Part shown: positions 1 through 10,065 of the stretch, piece after piece
How positions within the stretch are numbered: position 1 is the stretch's first letter
Layout of the letters: every line of letters starts with the position of its first letter
Assembly (NCBI GenBank): GCA_900169235.1
Contig: FWCC01000080.1
Coordinates: forward strand, 186,001 to 250,000
Direction: 5' to 3'
From: Zarea fungicola
Taxonomy: Eukaryota > Ascomycota > Sordariomycetes > Hypocreales > Cordycipitaceae
Length of the DNA: 64,000 bases
Program-made: the position numbers and the translations under genes
The notes under the pieces: generated by a model
The model's database searches: none
Told to the model about the DNA's origin: nothing
Seen by the model: only the letters and a program-made list of their open reading frames with translations

Positions 1-1043
1 GAAGATATAAGCAAGTATATACAATTTTCTTGACAGCTTAGCTAGAGGAACTCGGATCTTCCGTAGCCAATCAACGCAGTTACTTGTTAATTGAGAACAA
101 CTTCTTCGCAATACACTTGAAGCGTGAGTCCCTCATTGTGTCTAGTCTCTAGTCAGACATCAATTCCTCTGCTACTCGGAATATTACCATGCTAGATATA
201 CTATTGACCTGTAAAACGTGTATTTCTAACCTATAAGATATCACAGCTTTGCATATGATGATCCTATTACTCTCTTCTTAGCGTCCTTTAGATATTTTGA
301 TCTAATTCGAAAGGGCTCGGTAGACGAACATGAGACTTGGAATGAGTTATCTTTGCAATGAAATTAGTGATTATGTAGCTCAATGTCCTTCTTAACGACC
401 GGTCCATGACTAATTGACAGTTGAAAAGATATTTTCTTCAGACTACGGTGGTATCTATTTCGTAACTAAACTGCAAAGCCACTACATTCAGGCGAGCTAA
501 CGAGTTGCTTTCTGGCGTCTTGTAACGCTGAATTCATTCGCCTCGGAGCGGTCGGTCAATTATCTCAGCGTGAAGATGCCGAACTAATCCTGCCATACGA
601 GGATCAGCTATCACGCACTGTTGTTGAATGAATGTCCTCAATTACTACGTCTGACTGGAACTGAGCATTGGTTGACATAAATCAAAACAGGTTTATAGAA
701 TTATTATACAATAATAATGTGCGAAGTGTCCAAGAAATTTGCAGGTTGCTAGTTGCAGAGTATCGCATATGCTCTCTGTTGAATTCATGTATTCATATTT
801 GTTGTTTAAAGTTGAAATCTAAGATGAACTTTGTCTGGATCTATCATATACTTGCTCGTCTAGTATGAGTTGAGATATATCTGACACCGAGATCTTGATT
901 GATATAGTGGTAACGCTTTCAGTTCATTGCAATGGCCGCATTCGACCAGTGGCTTCATCCATGGGCCGCTGGATGGGTTTCGACGCTTGTAACCTTGTGC
1001 ACCACGATCATGTCGAGACCGGCAGTTAAGATCATGGTCGCCG
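1..1043. other. AT-rich intergenic region, no gene seen
   Basis: I see no open frame with coding character, no RNA gene and no repeat here. The only open frame of note (668-868) has an atypical amino-acid mix and no recognisable start context, so it is not called. The right end is the 3' flank of the KP4-like gene. Confidence 0.5.
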
Positions 1044-1430
1044 TCAGTTGGCGACCATGTTGGCGGTCAGCATGCCACGGCTAACGTCGTTGCCAGGATT
1101 TGTGGGGTCCGAACCACAGGCGTGGCAGCCGTGGTCGATGAGGTTCTGGACATGCTCGATCGTCTCGAAGACTTTGAACGTGCGACCGGTGTTCTGGTAG
1201 AAGATGCAGAGAGAAGCCTTATCGGTAGTGACTTTGGGCTTCACGCAGGTGATGTGCTGACCATCGCCGACTATTTGGTTCTGATCCATGGCGCGAAGAT
1301 TGTCTTGAGCTTCGCCCAGGATCCCATTGTTCTCATGGCAGAGAGTACTGCCGCGGCAGTTGATACCAAGGGCTGCTGAGGTAACAGCCATCATGGAGAT
1401 GGCGAGAGCGAAGATTTTAGTGTTGAGCAT
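1044..1430 (-). CDS. KP4-like killer-toxin family secreted protein
   Basis: This gene encodes 128 residues with a clear N-terminal signal peptide (about residues 1-21, hydrophobic, ending near SAALG). The mature part matches the KP4 family: it begins LGINCRGSTLC, carries GDGQHITCV in the middle, then CIFYQNTG, DHGCHACGS and a C-terminal LTANMVAN. Six cysteines are present, as expected for a disulfide-stabilised secreted protein. Known KP4 relatives are small secreted proteins that act on other fungi or plant cells, proposed to work through calcium channels. That role is family knowledge and is not shown here. The gene is a single exon, which is usual for the family. It stands alone, with no neighbour suggesting an operon-like arrangement. 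The start is the only ATG giving a signal peptide. Confidence 0.88.
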   Translation of the reverse strand: MLNTKIFALAISMMAVTSAALGINCRGSTLCHENNGILGEAQDNLRAMDQNQIVGDGQHITCVKPKVTTDKASLCIFYQNTGRTFKVFETIEHVQNLIDHGCHACGSDPTNPGNDVSRGMLTANMVAN

Positions 1431-2512
1431 GATTGTGAGGCTGGATCAAGGTGTCTGAGTGAGTGATACTTTATTGTACAGGCTCCATCAGGCCGGCAAA
1501 CCAACAATACTTGTAGCTTTTGGCTTCACTAGTACTTATCATCGTCACCTATTAAAGCAGACCCGCATGTAAGGCGCCAAGGCTCGGACCACCTGGATTG
1601 TTCTACAATAGCCTAGGTGTGTCATTTGCTGACCTAAAATCGTCACGATGACACTGCTTTCGGCCCCGCCCATTAATCATGCTGCTCGGCGGACGTAAGG
1701 ATCCCAACATTATTACATTAGCCAAGATTCTTGCGTTGAGCCGGTATGGGGCACTGCCGGAAATGTGGCCAGATGCGCAGATATAGCTTCACAGGAATCA
1801 ACGCTATTGTTGCCAGTAGTGTCGTTGGAAAAGCAGCTATCATCACTTTATCCCCGCGGCGAACCATCAATGCAAGTTACGTGATTGACTAGCGGAATGA
1901 CTATTCCTCCTAGGCCCCTTTCCTTTACCATATTATACAATCATAACTTCTTTGAATCTATAGCCAGTCGATTCATTGTCCTGCTCGGCCTATTCCCATC
2001 AAGCCAAGGCTGGAGCAGTTGTTAGCTATGAGCAGCGAAACTGCCACTTCTTTAACAGGTAATTTCGCAAAAGAATATGTACAAAGACCAGAAAGCAGAG
2101 CAACCAATATGCCAAAAATAGCGCCCAGAACACCCAGGTGGAAAGTGGCTTACAACGCGGGTGGAGAGGATACCGGATACCGGATAGATGTGAAAATAGA
2201 TACTATCGGCGCCGAGCATGCCGGAGAACAATACCGGCCAACTGCACGGCATTCGGAGACCTGTAACACAAAAAGTCAGGCTAGAATAGACCGAGCCATT
2301 TGTGGCTGTTGGTGCTCCCTAAGCCAAGCCCACTCGATAACCTCGCTCAAGCCTGTTGGACGGCGCACCGCTGGTCGTTGACATTTCCCCACACGACTAG
2401 TATCTGCCGGGTACACGCACCCGGGCGCCTTACATAAAGAAGTGTTTGAGACCCTGGCGCAGAAGGCTTCGGAATATCCCCCTTCCAGTACATTTTACAT
2501 TCCTGGTATTGA
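1431..2512. other. Intergenic region, no confident gene
   Basis: This is the upstream flank of the KP4-like gene and the possible 5' region of the next locus. Open frames on both strands at 2019-2381 and 2052-2252 overlap each other, lack a signal peptide or domain, and look like chance frames. An upstream exon for the 2513-3262 locus, which would be needed for a signal peptide, could lie here but I cannot place it. Confidence 0.4.
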
Positions 2513-3262
2513 TCGTTTTCGAGCATCCGTCAACCTTCTCAGGACGTCATCACTGAGATGGTCTATCCGAATGGAACCGTCGAAATTCTGAAGAACAAGT
2601 ATACTCGTGAACAGCTTCAGACACTGCGAGAAGAGAACAACGTCGTCAGTGTTGAACATCACCCAGGCAACGTCATCTATGACGATGCTGCTGAATTCGT
2701 CAAAAACATGACGGAGAGGGAAACGGGCCGCCCCGTATGCTAAACGGAAACCCAAAAATGGTATGATCAAAACCAGTGGGGTTAGTGGTATCAATCATGG
2801 GCTCAGGTTGGCAACTGCTTTTATTGTGATCATTGTACACAGGCGATAGCTTCATCCTTCGGTGTGGCCCAGACGTGGACCGTTGGACTGGGTTTCAAAT
2901 TTGACAACGTTTTGAGCGCTAGCTTTGGCTTTAGCTGGGGGAAAATCTTCACTCTGAGTGACACCCGGACGTGCCAGTGGGACAATGTCGAAAATGGCTG
3001 CCATACGATATGGTATCAGCCTTTGATGTCATACCACAACGGCTACGCAAACTACCAGACTCATGTCCATTGCTATGCCTTGGGAGGTATACCTGCTACT
3101 GATTCATACTACGACCTTAACTGGGGCTTTGCCAATGTGAACTAGGGCGGTAACAACGGGGTCAACCAACGGAGTTTGGGATGCAACAGCGGGTGCGGAG
3201 GAAGTGACCACAGGCAATGCCAAGGGAACAATGGCGGAGTTCTCTGGCCAAATGCAAACTAG
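2513..3262 (+). pseudogene. Probable broken gene for a secreted-type protein, family unknown
   Basis: An open frame from about 2513 (possible ATG at 2558) runs to a consensus donor GTATGC at 2735. A 108-bp intron ending in ACACAG at 2842 keeps the frame and joins it to a second coding block. That block is rich in aromatic residues (WTVGLGFKF, FGFSWGKIF, CHTIWYQPLMSYHNGY) and has three cysteines. A TAG stands at 3143-3145. The same frame then stays open for 38 more residues that are Gly/Asn/Cys-rich and end in LWPNAN before a TAG at 3260-3262. A CAG-to-TAG change would explain the first stop. Alternatively the protein simply ends at 3145. No signal peptide is found, so a first exon may be missing or undetected. 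I do not recognise the family. Confidence 0.4.
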
Positions 3263-4324
3263 TCATGGTATACGCAACATCTCGCACCCAACTGGGCAGT
3301 CTTCTCTTACTGTTGGATGGCAAACAGTATACTACTCAAGATGCTGCGATAGTTCTGCTACCGCAGTTCTGGCAGAGTAGTGTAGTTTGAGGAGATATAA
3401 GACATTGAAGGATTATGAAAAGCTTCGGTCGTTGTATGGAGTTCTCCCTAGGAATTTAAGCTCAGCCGACTGTTTAGCGGGTTTTACAGCTGATAGCTTC
3501 TTATGAACAGACTCAAGGTTGCAAAAAACTGCCTATTAAGAGCATATAAATCATGCTTGCTAAGCTTTTCCATCGCATTGTAGGCGATTCATGTATGGAC
3601 CAAGTGAGTGACTGTATGAGACTAGAATCGTTATAGCAGCGAACACGAAAAACACTATTACTTCAAAAACTGCAAAGGCGCATCTATAACTAGTTAAAAT
3701 AAATCTAGAAACTTAACAATATAGGCATAGTTCCTTGAACTTACCCAGGTATATATATAGCAACAAGATCTAGTACAGGCCGTAGCTAGTGTACCAGCTT
3801 GCTATGGAGCTCTTTACGCTTTTTTATGCAATTATACAGGCAATTGATATTGACCCATCATGGTTTGGTAACGACGCACGACGTTCCGAACTCAGCCCCT
3901 GTTATTGTTCAGAAAGGATTATTGCGGTGCACCTTAACACGGTATGGTCAGGTTTTCTTATTTATCGTTAATTTTCAAATTCAATTCGAACTCATAACGG
4001 GACACGTGGTAGCTATAGTGGGTTGCTCAGCAAGGCCGTTAACTAGCACCCACCACAGAATCCTTTAGGTATAAGGTGTAAGCTTGTTCAAGTCGGTTAG
4101 GCAATTCCTCTAACTAGTCATTTGGCATAATCAGCCCACTTACATGGACTGGGTCTAACCTGTTAAATTCAGTCCTAGCCCGGCTACCCAAGTCATCCGT
4201 GTATTAACTTTAAGAAATTATGAGAGCTATTTAAGGATCAACAAAACCCAAAATCACAGCTACCATTGTCAGTTTACTGATCTTTAATGTATATTGCTGC
4301 GTGAATTATTACTCGTACATCACC
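3263..4324. other. AT-rich intergenic region, nothing recognised
   Basis: About 1 kb with frequent stops in all frames. The overlapping short frames at 3789-4068 have no domain signature. I see no RNA gene or repeat. Confidence 0.5.
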
Positions 4325-5184
4325 ATGGCATCAACCAAAGGCCCAGCCCTGCTTATCGTTCACGGCGGCGGTCATAGCGATCCTGCCTATCTCCAGCCGT
4401 TCCTGAAGTCGTTAGAGAAACTCAATATTTCCGCTGAAATTGGCAGTCAACCATCTGATGGAGGCTTTCCTCCCATTGGACGCTCCATGTATGATGACGC
4501 CGTTTACTGGCGTAATAAAATCACGTCGCTTCTTGATGCGGGCAAAGACATTGTCATGATTATGCATTCCATCAGTGGCATTGTCGGCACAGAGGCAGCA
4601 CAAGGACTGGGCAAAGCTGAGCGCCAGAAAGCTGGTCTACCCGGCGGGGTTGTGCGCCTCATTTACCTGGCGTCTTACCTGGCAGATGTGGGGGAGAGCA
4701 CATTTACATTTTATGCGCCAGGCAGGGGCATGCCGACCAGAGCCAGCGTTGTTGAGGTACAGCATAACTTCATCTGCGCAAAGAACAAGCTCAAATAAGT
4801 AGAAAAAGCTAACGGTGCGTGACAGGCTGAAAATGGCACATCTGCCGCAGACCTCGAGCCGTTCTCTGACCATTTCTACAACGACCAGCCAGAAGAAGAG
4901 CGAAATCATTGGGCAAAGTATCTGAAGCGGGTGCCAGCAGAATGGTACACACAACCTGTGACTCATGCAACTTGGAGAGACATACCGAGTACATGGACAT
5001 TTACTGAAGGAGATGACATTATTCCAGTAGAGATCCAAAGGGCCATGGTACGGAACGGGGAACAGAAGCATGGCGTCGAATTTCAATTTTTAATATGGAC
5101 ACTGAACATTCGCCCTTTTTGAGCAAGCCAGATGAACTGGCTTCGATCGTTGAGCAAGCAGCGTATGTTAACCAAAGTTGCTAG
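4325..5184 (+). pseudogene. Alpha/beta hydrolase (AB_hydrolase_6 type) with a frameshift near the end
   Basis: Exon 1 (4325-4756) starts MASTKGPALLIVHGGG, a typical beta-strand plus oxyanion-loop start. It carries the nucleophile elbow MHSISG around residue 82. A 69-bp intron (4757-4825, donor GTACAG, branch GCTAAC) leads to exon 2 at 4826. Exon 2 holds the acid-residue segment TFTEGDDIIPVEIQ. The expected His region NMDTEHSPFLSKPDE is present, but in a different frame: one base is missing in the T-run at 5087-5091. Without it the frame ends at 5122; in the shifted frame it ends at TAG 5182-5184. The family is the EstC/hydroxynitrile-lyase-like esterases of about 250 residues, substrate unknown. 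All three catalytic positions are visible, so the break is either recent or a base-call error. Confidence 0.75.
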
Positions 5185-5988
5185 ACATTGGAAGAATTTG
5201 GAATTTATACGAGAAATTACGGTACAACAAGCGAGAAGTGGCCCCAACAGCTCGCACAGATACTACCAGTCGATATGTACCTCGACTAGGTACAAAGTAC
5301 CTCCAGGTTGATTGCATGTGAGCTTACTAGGGTAGAACACGAAGCGACTAATTACCTTCAGCTCGTTGTTGTACTTGAGAAGCTCATTATAGACATATAA
5401 CCTTGTTCGAACAGGCTAAGATGCTGAATGCCATTAAAGGCTGCCAGTTGTTCAGAATCATAATCGAATTAAGAGCAAATATCTTTGGAAAAAAACAACT
5501 AGATTCATTGCTTTGGATGTTCACAGTGTACCTCTAGACTGACCTTGTCCCTCTCGGGGCGGTTCTGGTCTCCCAGTGTAAGCCGGATAGGCTGCGGATG
5601 GTAGGGGACTGTTGGTAAGTGGTAGGCTATCCGCGCCGGCCTGAAGCTACTGCTCGGAACTCGCAGCCGTGTCGCCGCAGGAATAATTGCTGACTAGGCT
5701 ATCCGTTTTCCACAGAAACTGTAACTCCAGCATAACAAAAAGTTTAATTGGTAATTGGAAACCCCAGTCTATGCATCAAAGTGCTATGTCCTGCTGGACA
5801 AAGCCGCATTGCAATTCGTTGCTGCTATCGGCTATTCCCTGACTGCCGCGAGCCTTGATTGATCCCGCCGCTCTCGTGTCATCCCTATATAAGGAGGCAG
5901 GCCAGCAGGTTTGCTGAGAGGTGATCCTTTTGTTTGTAATTTACCCGCAACGAGTTATTCCTATCTGCGCAACTTTTACATCTTCAAC
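5185..5988. other. Intergenic region and promoter of the next gene
   Basis: No coding frame is seen. The last 100 bases hold a TATA box for the gene starting at 5989. Confidence 0.5.
5886..5892 (+). promoter_or_regulatory. TATA box
   Basis: TATATAA lies about 100 bases before the ATG at 5989. This is a normal position for a strong fungal promoter, with a 5' UTR of some 70 bases. Confidence 0.5.
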
Positions 5989-6456
5989 ATGCAATTTTTC
6001 TCTCCCTTCTTACTCCTGGGACTTGCCACCCTTGGTTTTGCCGACTTTCATGTCGGGGAGTCCCAAAAACAGCAACAACCGATTAACCCCGACAAACCTC
6101 CGTTCCCTGTATACACCGAAAACGTCGCGTGTCCGTCGAATTACTTGAACTGCAAGTGCTATGGAGACTGGCCGAAGAGGTCTGATCGTGGTGCCATTGT
6201 TTCCTCCAGGTCGACTACTGGGCAATATTTTTCTCTCAAAGAGGGCCTCTGCGGAATGGGAAAACTGGACTTTTACTATCGCCAGAATCTGGGCCACTGG
6301 GAGTTTTATGTCAACAACGGGGATGGGAAAGTGCAAGGAACGTGCCACAAGGCAACTGGCCCAGGGTTAGTTAAGAGCTGCGGCGGCGCGTTCAGCGTCA
6401 TGTCGACGGTGTATAAGGATCAGCTTTGGTGTTATAGTTATATTTGTGGCAAATAG
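5989..6456 (+). CDS. Small secreted cysteine-rich protein, family unknown
   Basis: The protein has 155 residues. The ATG at 5989 is preferred over the in-frame upstream extension because it opens directly into a signal peptide (MQFFSPFLLLGLATLGFA). The mature part has a Pro/Gln-rich linker (about residues 20-42) and a cysteine-rich domain with eight cysteines, including CKCYGDW, GTCHKATG, SCGGAF and a C-terminal CYSYICGK. It is a single exon with a TATA box upstream. The size, secretion signal and even cysteine number fit an effector-like or defensive secreted protein, but I do not recognise the fold and give no function. Confidence 0.75.
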   Translation: MQFFSPFLLLGLATLGFADFHVGESQKQQQPINPDKPPFPVYTENVACPSNYLNCKCYGDWPKRSDRGAIVSSRSTTGQYFSLKEGLCGMGKLDFYYRQNLGHWEFYVNNGDGKVQGTCHKATGPGLVKSCGGAFSVMSTVYKDQLWCYSYICGK

Positions 6457-7000
6457 TACCAAAGTGTGGAAGCAGAGAAATAGTCGTCAGGGCTCGGACG
6501 ATGCGCGGCTTGCATGCCCATCTTGGAAAAATTTTAAAGTTGTGAATGCAGTCTGCGCGTAAATTCTAATCTGCTTTCTTGGTTAACTATTATTTGGAAC
6601 TAGCTAGCGGATGCAAACCTGGTTGTACATAAGCAGGGACTGGGCAAGCAAGAAGGCTTACGGGGCTACCTAATAAGCTAGTTTTGTCTTTATCGTTTCA
6701 ATTAACTATACTTAAGCCTGGAAACTTGAGTACGAAAATTGTTTCTTTATTGAATAAAGTACACAATAAATAGTATCTTCGCTGTACAAGCTTTCTATAA
6801 AGATTTTACATTGCTTGTTCACAGCAAAATTAGATTACGCTTGAGAACGGTCTAACCTATCGGTATCAGGGAGCCCGAGCACCCGGCCTTTGCAGGCTGC
6901 GGCACTCAGTTGAATTACCAGTGGATATTCAGTCAGACTCACACGCGTGCAATCTACATTACGCCACGCACGCGTCCACACCACCAGGTCCTCCAACATC
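6457..7000. other. Intergenic region, nothing recognised
   Basis: AT-rich 3' flank of the secreted-protein gene, then a more GC-balanced 5' flank of the MazG-like gene. No separate feature is supported. Confidence 0.5.
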
Positions 7001-7453
7001 ATGCCATCCAACACGCCCCAAAACCACAACTCCGAGACAGGAATCCAGGCGCAGCTGCGTTGTGTCGAGCAGTTTCATCGCGCCGTCAATTCTGGTGTAC
7101 GGACCACGCCAACGGCCAACATTGGCCTCGAAACGGCGCGTTTCCGCCACGAGCTCATGCGCGAGGAGAACCAAGAGTACCTCGACGCCGTCGAGGCGGG
7201 CGACGTGGTCGAGGTGGCCGACGCTCTGGGCGACCAGCTGTACGTGCTGTGCGGGACCATGATTGAGCACGGCATGCAGGGCGTCATCGAGGATGTGTTT
7301 GCCGAGATTCACAGGAGCAACATGACCAAGCTGGGCGACGACGGCAAGCCAGTCTACCGCGAGGACGGCAAGGTGGCCAAGGGGCCCAACTTTACTAGGC
7401 CGAACCTCAAGGAAATTGTGGAGAGCAAGATGGCCACGGAAAATAAGGAGTAG
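7001..7453 (+). CDS. MazG-like / phosphoribosyl-ATP pyrophosphohydrolase-like protein
   Basis: The protein has 150 residues from the ATG at 7001 (MPSNTPQNHN); an upstream in-frame extension has no added conservation. It is an all-alpha NTP pyrophosphohydrolase-type domain: the metal-binding helices show EENQEYLDA (ExxE) and EVADALGDQLYVL (ExxD). After these comes the subfamily tail with the KLGDDGKPVYREDGKV and KGPNFTRPNL segments. Proteins of this group hydrolyse the alpha-beta bond of nucleoside triphosphates or related nucleotides; the substrate here is unknown. The subfamily is mainly bacterial. The gene has no intron and is visibly more GC-rich than its AT-rich flanks, which is compatible with an old transfer from bacteria, an inference only. 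Confidence 0.8.
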   Translation: MPSNTPQNHNSETGIQAQLRCVEQFHRAVNSGVRTTPTANIGLETARFRHELMREENQEYLDAVEAGDVVEVADALGDQLYVLCGTMIEHGMQGVIEDVFAEIHRSNMTKLGDDGKPVYREDGKVAKGPNFTRPNLKEIVESKMATENKE

Positions 7454-8093
7454 ATTAAGCTTGCTACCTCAGTGTATGGTGGGTTTTCACGCAATGATTG
7501 GTGAGCTGCTCAGACGGGATATTTTGCAATTCGCTATCGTTGGATGCTAGAAATGATTGTTTATAAACTTGATTCTATCCACACATCTGCGATTTGATCT
7601 AATAGCTTGCAAAATACAACGTTGTCAATTATACAAGCTTATTTGCAACCATAAACCATTCTCTCACTCACTGAACTTCTATCATTGGACGAATAAACAC
7701 ATATTTGCTCAGGCTGAAGCTGGTTGGAAACTCTAGCCTCAATTGTGCTACATACAACGCTGTAACAAACGTCAATGCCATTAGTCCGTGGAGCAAAATA
7801 TCAGGGCTCTAAAGTGATTCTTGTAAGCCTTTATCCAGGACATGGTAACAAGCCGCTGAGAAAGTATGGGTGGCCTAGAACGATACAAAATCTCAAAACA
7901 AATGTTACATTGTATGCTAACACTCTATGAGCCTTTCCTCTAAATCTCGCGAAAGTAATGCCATGAATGTAAAAAGCCATGCTCTCCGATTGATTCATCA
8001 TCACTCATGTAAAAACCATCTGGCATCGCTCCAAAATCCTTTCGCTGTGCCATTGCCTTGCACGCGTCAAAGGGGTGCAGTTAGCTAGACTGC
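7454..8093. other. Intergenic region between convergent genes
   Basis: 3' flanks of the MazG-like gene and of the secreted-protein gene on the other strand. No feature is supported. Confidence 0.5.
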
Positions 8094-8786
8094 CTATAAC
8101 TCTCCATGAATGTAGTCTGGCGCCATCTGAGCGTTGAAAGCTGACGGGTAAACGGAAAAGCCACCAATTCTGCGCCCTAATGTATCAACCATTTCCCAAG
8201 TTATGCCATTCTCAGGGGTTATCCAGTCAACTGCGCCTTGGATTGCTTCGATGCATGTGTGGTACATGACTGCGTATGGGATGTCTCTGAATTCATATCC
8301 GTTGTTTTCGTATATTTCACCGCTCCAAGACCATCCACCTCCAAGGTTTCTTCTTTGCACGATGCCACCACCAATGACGCTACGGACATCTGTGGCAAAG
8401 TTATCCGCAATGTAATTTTGGCCGGCAAGGTCCGTGTCCTTGGGGAACACCCAGTTTGTGCCTTGCCAGTGTTCGACCAGATACCATGAAATGGAAAAGA
8501 CCCAACCTTGGATCTGATAGAGCTTGCCTCGGTACATGGAAGTGCGCTTGGTCAGGTCGCGGGTCTCAACAGTCTCGCGTGCGCCGGATTTGAAAGCTTT
8601 TGCCAAGAACTCTGCATGGTGGGTTCTCAAAGCCTCTGGCCATCCAGCAAGCCAGTCCTCGTACGAGACTTCTGCAATCACAGTGCCGTTGGCAGCCGCT
8701 CCCGAGTCACTTTTGATGGGAAGGTTGGCGGGAGATCCCAACGCGCTCAAGGCCGCGATCAAGTTGAGAAGGAATGAATACTGCAT
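8094..8786 (-). CDS. Putative secreted protein with pro-region, family unknown
   Basis: The protein has 230 residues in one exon. The N-terminus is a signal peptide (MQYSFLLNLIAALSALGSPA). A pro-like region follows and ends in a Lys-Arg pair (VETRDLTKR, about residue 80), a candidate Kex2-type site. The mature part would be about 150 residues, rich in Trp and Gly (QGWVFSISWYL, GGGWSWSGEIYENNGY), with only one cysteine. It ends MAPDYIHGEL. I do not recognise the domain. A TATA-like run of alternating T and A lies around 8900-8920, about 120 bases before the start. Function unknown. Confidence 0.7.
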   Translation of the reverse strand: MQYSFLLNLIAALSALGSPANLPIKSDSGAAANGTVIAEVSYEDWLAGWPEALRTHHAEFLAKAFKSGARETVETRDLTKRTSMYRGKLYQIQGWVFSISWYLVEHWQGTNWVFPKDTDLAGQNYIADNFATDVRSVIGGGIVQRRNLGGGWSWSGEIYENNGYEFRDIPYAVMYHTCIEAIQGAVDWITPENGITWEMVDTLGRRIGGFSVYPSAFNAQMAPDYIHGEL

Positions 8787-10065
8787 TGTCGATTTAATGG
8801 CTTAGCCAAAGAGGAGAAAGAAGCAGTTGAGTTCGCTGAATTCAGTGTGTGGATTAATGATCTGGATAGCTCAGTATGGAAGCAGGGAACCTACAGACAT
8901 TATATATACATATGTATACCTTCAACCAAGACATCGCCAGACACGTGGCTGCGTGTAGTCTTGAGTAACGTAACTCCAACACATAAGTTTTCATTCACCA
9001 TCTCACGTCAGCCGGTACGAGCACTTTGATTTGTATTCCAACTCCTCGGGTAAAAGGTTCATTAAGTTCTCTCTTCATCTCAATAATGCAAAATATAACC
9101 AGTGCGTAGCAATGGGGTAAAGCAGGGTGTACTCATTCTGGCTGGTAGTCTAGATCCACCCACTCTCGGGCAATGTTTGTGTTACCGAGTCAAGTAGATG
9201 ACAGGCGAGCAGGATCTGCTTATGCCACTAGACTGCTATTGGAAATTGCATGGTCCCGCCCGAATGGACTGACAGATGAATGTCAATAGAAAATAAAAAT
9301 TCTAGCGTGAGCTACTAGTGAGGGTAGAGATGTCCCCGCTATAGGATTCCTTTCCTATTATGTGGTAACAATAAAGAAGGTTTTACTTACTTAATAGTTA
9401 ATTATACCTCTAAACATTTATGAAGGTATAATCATGCATTTAATTTTGGTAAATGGATCAGTGTGTTTTACAAGTATCTAGCGAAGAACCTGCATGGCGG
9501 TTCCAAGGGGACGGGACATTTTCACAGCGGAGGCTCAAACGGCTCCTGAAATCGGTCAAAGGACACCAGCCGTTCGACTGCATGCTCGCTATCTTAAACG
9601 CTCCTAGTTCCTCTCATTCTTCACAGTGGGGTTATGGTTTCAATAGTATCAAAGTAACTTTATAAAGTGAGCTTGCCATTTCTCTCTAGCTGCCGCGATG
9701 ACCTCGTATCCAGGTCAGGCTGCCGTTGGTCACGGTGTTGATCGACGGAAGCCTAGCTGCTTGACTTGAGTCAGTAGTCACAACAGTAAAGGAAGGAAGA
9801 TCCATACACGCACAAGTAAGTCTTCGTCTTATAGGATCTAGCAAGATGTTATGTATTAATTAATTTCGAGGCGGTACTACTCTTACTCTCCCAACCATGC
9901 ACGTCTCTCGGCAATAGCGCTCCATCCTCGTTTTTTTTCTTCCTTGGCTACCTTGTCTCAGTATATTCCATTACGAATTAATTAAGTCATTTTGATCCTA
10001 GGCATAGTGATACATCTTCCATTACATCGATCTTCTCTTTAATTGGTCTCAATTTTCTTTGATTT
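8787..10065. other. AT-rich intergenic region with an LTR-derived fragment
   Basis: Promoter of the secreted-protein gene on the left, then an AT-rich stretch. At 9688-9785 there is a copy of the 3' part of the repeat seen at 61025-61343 (listed separately). The open frame 9453-9665 has no coding character that I can support. Confidence 0.5.
9688..9785 (+). repeat. Fragment of a dispersed LTR-like repeat
   Basis: This stretch begins AGCTGCCGCGATGACC and ends GTCACAACA. It aligns with 61219-61343: same order, same ends, with scattered transitions and a 25-30 bp internal gap. Only the 3' part is shared; the sequence upstream of 9680 does not match the longer copy. Most differences are C/T or G/A, as expected after repeat-induced point mutation or simple decay. 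Confidence 0.75.

Noticed and set aside
668..868. 66-residue open frame
   Set aside because: AT-rich, with no start context or similarity to a known family.
2019..2381. 120-residue open frame on the plus strand
   Set aside because: No signal peptide, no domain, and an opposite frame of similar quality. Probably chance.
6161..6370. Second-frame open frame inside the secreted protein gene
   Set aside because: Shadow frame without a signal peptide.
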